A program made the position numbers and the translations under genes. Positions 6,549 through 9,867 of a stretch of 9,867 nucleotides of DNA are shown in pieces. Source of the DNA: Desulfocapsa sulfexigens. Its GTDB lineage: Bacteria > Desulfobacterota > Desulfobulbia > Desulfobulbales > Desulfocapsaceae. How positions within the stretch are numbered: position 1 is the first letter of the stretch; each line of letters begins with the position of its first letter. The stretch covers positions 1-9,867 of the forward strand of contig DYNG01000017.1 in assembly GCA_020721165.1 (NCBI GenBank), in the 5' to 3' direction. Below the pieces are notes generated by a model that did not search any database, had not been told where the DNA came from, and saw only the letters and a list, made by a program, of their open reading frames with translations.

Positions 6549-9110
6549 ATGCTCTGGCGCTTTCTTCAGCAAAAACTGATCTCGGCCTGGTTCTTCCTGA
6601 CGGACCCCAGATATAGAGCAATTACACGATCAGGGGTCTTTGATAAAGAATATTATCTGGCAGCAAATCCTGATTTAGTAAAATGGGCCCCTTTCCCTTT
6701 GGTGCATTATCTACGAAAAGGCTGGCATGAGGGGCGCAAGCCCAATCTTTTTTTTGACCCGCTTTTTTATCTTCATCTCTATCCAGAGGTGGCCGCAAAT
6801 AACGCCGAGCCTCTCTGCCATTACCTCTCGGAGGGCTGGCGCAAGGGATATGCGCCGGCCCTCTATTTCTCTCCTGACTATTATCTGCAACAACCACCAG
6901 CACTCACCGCAGCTGTTGGCAACCCTCTTGCTCATTATCTCCGACAGGGGTGTCGTGTCGGCAGGCGGCCTTCGCCGTATTTCGATCCTGATTATTATCG
7001 GGATCGTTACCCTGACATTGCGCCGAGCGGGATGCATCCCCTTGATCATTATCTAACAATTGGCGCTTTGGAGAACAGGCTCCCCAGTCCATCCTTTGAT
7101 ATAGCCTGGTATCTGGACAGGACACCGGTTCTGCGAAATACGGCCACTGATATTGTGGCCCATTATATACAGTATGGGGCAGGGGAGGGAAAGAGCCCTC
7201 TTCCCCTTTTTGATCCTCAATACTACCGGGAGCAGAATCTGGATGTTGAAAACAGGCGGGATCTGTTTATCCATTATCTCACCGTTGGTCTGGCCGAGGA
7301 CAGACGACCGAGCAGGTGGTTTGATCCTGGCTTTTATCGTCGTTTGTATCTTGCTGTCGTTGATACGGATCTGTCTCCTTTGGAGCATTACCTGGAAATT
7401 GGGGTCCATGACCAGTGCTATCCTGATTCCCGGGTGCAGGAGCTGCCCCAGAAGCCGCTGATTTCCCTGGTTGTTCCGGTGTACAATGTCGAGGAGCACT
7501 ATCTCAATAATTGCATTCGCTCCGTCTTGTATCAGGCATATCCCCACTGGGAACTCTGCCTGGCCGATGATTGCAGCAGCCAACCCCTCGTGCGTGAGAC
7601 CTTGCAACGATGGGCGGCGCAGGATAAACGCATAAAAACTGTCTTTTTGGAGACGAATCAGGGGATATCTGGGGCCACCAATGCGGCGGCAGCCCTTGCC
7701 ACTGGTGAGTATATCGGTTTTCTCGACAACGATGATGAGCTGACAGTAGAGTGTTTGTATCAAGTCGCGAAGATGATTGGGGAAACAGGCGCCGATCTCC
7801 TGTATACCGATGAGGATCTGATTGGGGCTGATGGCCGCCGTTTCAGTTGCTTTTATAAACCGGGCTTGAATCGGGAGCTGTTGCTGGGGCATAATTATAT
7901 TGTCCATCTTCTCGTGACCAGGAAAGAGCTTTTTGACCTGGTGGGCGGTTTTGACCCCGTCTATGATGGCGCCCAGGATTATGATCTGGTTTTAAAGTTG
8001 AGTGAGCGGGCCAGAAAGACAGTGCATATTCCGCATATTCTCTATCATTGGCGGGCCTCGGAAACTTCAACCAGTATCAATCATGGGCAGAAATCCTATG
8101 CCGATGAGGCAGGGCGGAAGGCCCTGGTATCGGCCCTGGAAAGAAGAGGGATTGCCGCAGAAGTCACGGGGACGGAATGGAAGTTTTTTTATCAGGTGCA
8201 GCGAAAACTGCTGGTTCAGCCTTTGGTGTCCATTCTGGTGAGCTGGGCAGATGAGGCGACAGGCGCTGTTGACTGGCTCCGTTCACTTCTTACTGTGACA
8301 GCGTATAAACGGTTTGAGATTTGTGTCATCGTGCATAGGGGCGAAGAGACGGCAGAAGACCAGAATCAATCACTGTCCGCCTTGGGAGACAATATTTTTT
8401 GCCTGTTCGTGCCGGAAAACAGCCCGTTAGCAGAGCAATATACTCTGGCCGTGCGGCAGAGCCGTGGTGATTACCTGGTATTTTTAGATCCAGTGGTGAC
8501 AGTGACGAATCCAGACTGGCTGGGTATTCTCCTTGCTCAGGCTCAATATCCCGAAACCGGGATGGTGTCTGCGCGCTTAGATTCTTTGCCGGGAGAAGTA
8601 GATGAGATTGCAACGATTCCTGATATTTCTAATGCGTCGCCGACATATTATCTTCGTTTCCTGCAGGAACATTCTATTCATATGAACGGGCTGCAGTGCA
8701 GTCAAAATGTATGGGCGGTCTCAAGGGAGCTGTGCCTGGTCTCCAGAAAACTTTTTACCCTTTGTGGCGGATTTGATGAAAAGATTTTTTCCGCTCTTTT
8801 TTGGGGGCTTGATTTCTGCCTGCGGTTGCACAGCCAAATGTATGCAAATGTATATGATGCTTCTGTTATCGGGCACAGAACCGCGATTCAACAGAGTGCA
8901 AGCGAGAACGATATGAAGGTATGGAATAAAGAACGAGCCCTGTTCCAGGAACGATGGCGTGATCTTTTACGGCAAGGCGATCCTTACGGTCATTTATCCG
9001 TCCTGGATGATCGGATAGCCATTGAGGATTTTAGGCAATGGTATACTGGGGTCAGCAATGTCGTGCCTTCAGCATCGGTAACTGCTGGGATATCCCAAGG
9101 GCAGAGATAA
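6549..9110 (+). CDS. Large family 2 glycosyltransferase with seven N-terminal 38-residue repeats and a second, degenerate GT-A domain
   Basis: 853 residues with no signal peptide. Residues 1-30 are a short basic/hydrophobic lead; 31-295 hold seven tandem repeats (separate entry). The first GT-A domain (about 303-545) has 'LISLVVPVYNVEE', 'LADD' (338-341), the DxD-type 'FLDNDDE' (391-397), 'GGFDPVYDGAQDYDL' with the Q-D-Y-D-L acceptor/catalytic segment at 476-480, and 'LYHWR' (498-502); these are the hallmarks of active GT2 enzymes that add sugars from nucleotide sugars to a glycan. A second GT-A-like region (about 558-780) keeps the outline ('PLVSILVSW', 'DYLVFLDPVV', 'TNPDWLGILL', 'CGGFDE', 'LDFCLRL') but has lost key residues. 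Start: ATG 6549 with AAGG at 6538-6541 seven bases upstream; an in-frame TTG at 6534 directly after the greA stop is less likely. It is likely co-transcribed with greA. GT2 membership is firm; donor, acceptor and linkage cannot be read. A role in surface glycan assembly is inferred. Confidence 0.9.
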   Translation: MLWRFLQQKLISAWFFLTDPRYRAITRSGVFDKEYYLAANPDLVKWAPFPLVHYLRKGWHEGRKPNLFFDPLFYLHLYPEVAANNAEPLCHYLSEGWRKGYAPALYFSPDYYLQQPPALTAAVGNPLAHYLRQGCRVGRRPSPYFDPDYYRDRYPDIAPSGMHPLDHYLTIGALENRLPSPSFDIAWYLDRTPVLRNTATDIVAHYIQYGAGEGKSPLPLFDPQYYREQNLDVENRRDLFIHYLTVGLAEDRRPSRWFDPGFYRRLYLAVVDTDLSPLEHYLEIGVHDQCYPDSRVQELPQKPLISLVVPVYNVEEHYLNNCIRSVLYQAYPHWELCLADDCSSQPLVRETLQRWAAQDKRIKTVFLETNQGISGATNAAAALATGEYIGFLDNDDELTVECLYQVAKMIGETGADLLYTDEDLIGADGRRFSCFYKPGLNRELLLGHNYIVHLLVTRKELFDLVGGFDPVYDGAQDYDLVLKLSERARKTVHIPHILYHWRASETSTSINHGQKSYADEAGRKALVSALERRGIAAEVTGTEWKFFYQVQRKLLVQPLVSILVSWADEATGAVDWLRSLLTVTAYKRFEICVIVHRGEETAEDQNQSLSALGDNIFCLFVPENSPLAEQYTLAVRQSRGDYLVFLDPVVTVTNPDWLGILLAQAQYPETGMVSARLDSLPGEVDEIATIPDISNASPTYYLRFLQEHSIHMNGLQCSQNVWAVSRELCLVSRKLFTLCGGFDEKIFSALFWGLDFCLRLHSQMYANVYDASVIGHRTAIQQSASENDMKVWNKERALFQERWRDLLRQGDPYGHLSVLDDRIAIEDFRQWYTGVSNVVPSASVTAGISQGQR
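6639..7433 (+). repeat. Seven tandem 38-residue repeats (114-base period) in the glycosyltransferase N-terminus
   Basis: Repeat units begin at protein residues 31, 69, 107, 145, 183, 221 and 258; six are 38 residues long and the sixth is 37. The shared pattern opens with F-D-P-x-Y-Y, has P-D-(I/L/V) about ten residues in, then P-L-x-H-Y-L-x-x-G, and a closing (E)-G-R-x-P. Examples are 'FDKEYYLAANPDL', 'FDPDYYRDRYPDI', 'HYLRKGWHEGRKP' and 'HYLRQGCRVGRRP'. The F-D and H-Y positions are the best kept; the fifth unit ('FDIAWYLDRTP') and the last ('GVHDQCYPD') are most divergent. Similar 'NPDV...HYL..G..EGR.P' repeats occur beside bacterial glycosyltransferases and some secreted proteins; I do not know an established function. 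Confidence 0.9.
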
Positions 9111-9194
9111 CCTTTAACCAATACCTTCTATCCCTTAAATCTGGCCCAGCCCCTGGCCCGAACCGGCTAAAGCTCTTATAGGCACAGCAGCCCC

Positions 9195-9222
9195 GCAACA
9201 ATTTTGCAACAACTTTGCAACA
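9195..9222. repeat. Three GCAACA repeats phased at 11 bases
   Basis: GCAACA occurs at 9195, 9206 and 9217, exactly 11 bases apart, with T-rich spacers ATTTT and ACTTT. The units therefore read as GCAACAAYTTT twice plus a final GCAACA. Spacing near one helical turn puts all three on the same DNA face, as in iteron-like or direct-repeat sites for a regulator. The binding protein is unknown, and a small tandem duplication is the alternative. Confidence 0.55.
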
Positions 9223-9246
9223 GTAAGTGTTAAAAACGATACTTAC
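9223..9246 (+). promoter_or_regulatory. Inverted repeat GTAAGT...ACTTAC
   Basis: Perfect six-base arms (9223-9228 and 9241-9246) follow directly after the 11-base repeats. As RNA the stem could extend inward by three further pairs, two of them G-U, leaving a loop of AAAAAC. There is no U-run behind it, so it is not a standard terminator; it may be an operator. Confidence 0.3.
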
Positions 9247-9328
9247 GAGCCTCTTCCGGCCCTCCTTTCCCTTCTCCCTGTCTCGACAAACCCTGTACCA
9301 ACACAGGTGTTCTTCTAAAAAGTTAGTA

Positions 9329-9346
9329 ACAACGACATGTTGTTGT
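9329..9346. promoter_or_regulatory. 18-base near-palindrome, possible operator
   Basis: ACAACGACATGTTGTTGT is symmetric about ACATGT with one mismatched pair (G opposite T). Its size and symmetry are typical of a dimeric regulator site. It lies 26 bases, centre to centre, upstream of the next palindrome. No known regulator consensus is recognised. Confidence 0.4.
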
Positions 9347-9353
9347 AATTTGG

Positions 9354-9373
9354 TTTCGCATGGCATTGCGAAA
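9354..9373. promoter_or_regulatory. 20-base perfect palindrome, possible activator site
   Basis: Arms TTTCGCA (9354-9360) and TGCGAAA (9367-9373) match perfectly around a six-base centre TGGCAT. The arm-N6-arm plan resembles CRP/FNR-superfamily sites, but the arms do not match TGTGA or TTGAT. It would be centred near -47 if the -10 candidate at 9399 is real, a position compatible with activation. Function is inferred from layout only. Confidence 0.42.
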
Positions 9374-9398
9374 TAAAACAATGGAATACTTTTTGCAT

Positions 9399-9404
9399 GA
9401 TAAT
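9399..9404 (+). promoter_or_regulatory. Candidate -10 element (GATAAT)
   Basis: GATAAT matches the sigma-70 -10 consensus at five of six positions. No TTGACA-like -35 lies 16-18 bases upstream (the area reads AAAACA), so the promoter would depend on an activator or another sigma factor, or the match may be chance. The predicted start near 9411 would give a leader of about 280 bases to the cytochrome ATG. Confidence 0.3.
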
Positions 9405-9409
9405 TAGTC

Positions 9410-9422
9410 GGGAATTATTCCC
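9410..9422. promoter_or_regulatory. Perfect palindrome GGGAATTATTCCC
   Basis: Six-base arms GGGAAT and ATTCCC flank a single central T. It starts six bases after the candidate -10 element, overlapping the predicted transcription start, where a repressor would block polymerase. The regulator is unknown. Confidence 0.42.
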
Positions 9423-9453
9423 ATGAGGAGATCTCTTGTTGAGTCGAGTCAAG

Positions 9454-9471
9454 ATTGGCGCCATTGCCAAT
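9454..9471. repeat. Inverted repeat ATTGGC-N6-GCCAAT
   Basis: Perfect six-base arms (9454-9459, 9466-9471) are separated by GCCATT and followed by GAAAAAAAA. With A rather than T after the stem it is not a + strand terminator. On the minus strand a T8 run precedes the stem, so it is not one there either. It may be an operator or a leader hairpin. Confidence 0.3.
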
Positions 9472-9624
9472 GAAAAAAAACGGGAATACCGGTTGCAGTT
9501 ACATTGAGAAAGAGAAGTGCTCCTGCCGTGGCCACACCTCAGTTCTGTTGGATAAACATAACACGGAAATAAAGCAAAATTTCAAAGGAAAACAGGGCGG
9601 GAGCGCAGAGAAGGGCCGTGGGTC

Positions 9625-9654
9625 GTCGCTGATGGAAAGCGATTGCGAAGCGAC
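9625..9654 (+). promoter_or_regulatory. Structured leader with alternative pairings before the cytochrome gene
   Basis: GTCGCT (9625-9630) can pair with AGCGAC (9649-9654), or its part TCGCT (9626-9630) with a nearer copy AGCGA (9638-9642). The two foldings exclude each other. A further small hairpin CCGT-ACAA-ACGG (9669-9680) overlaps the first two bases of the Shine-Dalgarno GGGAGGAG (9679-9686). This could allow translation control, but the stems are short and no known riboswitch core is recognised. Confidence 0.25.
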
Positions 9655-9689
9655 CAAACATAGAAAAACCGTACAAACGGGAGGAGTTT

Positions 9690-9867
9690 ATGAAGAAAGT
9701 TTTTTTTGCATCTGCGGCGATCACCTTGATGGCCAGCAATGCCAGCGCATTTGTTCCCCAGCACCTGGCTATTTCCAGTTATGAAGGGCCAGCGACCTGT
9801 ATTTCCTGCCATAAGGTGGAGGCCGAGGATATGCTGAACAGCCTGCACATGAAGTGGTCAGGGCCAA
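9690..9867 (+). CDS. Exported c-type cytochrome (probably multiheme), N-terminal part, cut by window edge
   Basis: The first 59 residues are visible. A typical signal peptide (1-20, 'MKKVFFASAAITLMASNASA') with an A-S-A cleavage site sends the protein across the inner membrane by Sec. One heme-binding motif, C37-I-S-C40-H41, lies in 'GPATCISCHKVEAEDM', followed by 'SLHMKWSGP'. This wording (T-C-I-x-C-H then E-A and an S-x-H-x-x-W segment) resembles multiheme cytochromes of deltaproteobacteria that carry electrons in the periplasm or outside the cell; the number of hemes cannot be known from this fragment. His25 and His53 are possible distal ligands. ATG 9690 is supported by a strong Shine-Dalgarno GGGAGGAG (9679-9686) and by the signal peptide. 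It is separated from the glycosyltransferase by 579 bases with many palindromes, so it is likely an independent, regulated unit. Confidence 0.85.
   Translation, partial: MKKVFFASAAITLMASNASAFVPQHLAISSYEGPATCISCHKVEAEDMLNSLHMKWSGP

Larger units (their letters stand above)
9111..9689. other. 579-base intergenic region with many palindromes upstream of the cytochrome gene
   Basis: No convincing gene is found here. In order it holds a C/G-rich stretch with a repeated CTGGCCC (9149-9165 area) but no clear terminator, an 11-base phased repeat (9195-9222), several short palindromes (9223-9246, 9329-9346, 9354-9373, 9410-9422, 9428-9435 GAGATCTC, 9454-9471), an A-rich leader (about 9555-9595) and a GC-rich, structured stretch (9596-9660) just before the cytochrome ribosome binding site. 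The concentration of palindromes suggests a regulated promoter region. The best individual elements are listed separately. Confidence 0.6.

Noticed and set aside
6009..6572. 187-residue minus-strand ORF covering greA.
   Set aside because: Antisense shadow of a well-defined GreA; no independent support.
7053..7907. 284-residue minus-strand ORF inside the glycosyltransferase gene.
   Set aside because: It lies fully antisense to a gene with clear domain motifs; its translation shows no recognisable domain. Length is explained by codon usage of the + strand gene.
9626..9655. CTGATGG...GAAG pattern resembling a hammerhead ribozyme core.
   Set aside because: The required CUGANGA and GAAA boxes with an intervening stem II are not present; the sequence between cannot form that stem.
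9470..9784. Cys/Lys-rich + strand ORF starting ATGAAAAAAAAC and overlapping the cytochrome start in another frame.
   Set aside because: No ribosome site, overlaps the cytochrome signal peptide by about 95 bases, and crosses the GC-rich structured leader. The cytochrome frame has far better evidence.

Overview
The window looks like chromosomal DNA from a Gram-negative anaerobe, most likely a deltaproteobacterial lineage (Desulfobacterota, perhaps Desulfobulbales-like). This placement is an inference. It rests on an RpoH-type sigma factor tail with the wording common in that group, a GreA with the 'GDLKENAEYHAA' signature, a very long TPR/outer-membrane beta-barrel protein, and the start of an exported c-type cytochrome. 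All genes that can be supported lie on the + strand. No tRNA, rRNA, CRISPR array, insertion sequence or phage gene is visible.

Layout. Positions 1-200 hold the C-terminal end of an rpoH-like sigma-32 factor. A 244-base gap follows, with T-tracts and one palindrome. Then come a DegT/DnrJ/EryC1/StrS-type sugar aminotransferase (445-1656) and, 14 bases later, a 1381-residue secreted TPR protein ending in a predicted outer-membrane beta-barrel (1671-5816), an architecture shared with the exopolysaccharide exporters PgaA, BcsC and PelB. A 231-base gap with a strong imperfect hairpin (5903-5951) leads to greA (6048-6533). A large glycosyltransferase (6549-9110) follows 15 bases behind greA. It has seven 38-residue N-terminal repeats, one intact-looking family 2 (GT-A) domain and one eroded second GT-A-like domain. 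A 579-base non-coding stretch rich in palindromes and an 11-base phased repeat then precedes the start of an exported c-type cytochrome with one visible CxxCH motif (9690-9867, cut by the window edge).

How the genes may work together (inference). The aminotransferase could make an amino-sugar nucleotide, the repeat-bearing glycosyltransferase could add sugars to a surface glycan, and the TPR/barrel protein could export a polysaccharide through the outer membrane. These would form a loose surface-glycan neighbourhood with the general transcription factor gene greA inside it. No polysaccharide synthase or inner-membrane transporter is present here, so the substrate is unknown. The cytochrome at the right edge appears to be a separate transcription unit with its own elaborate upstream region.
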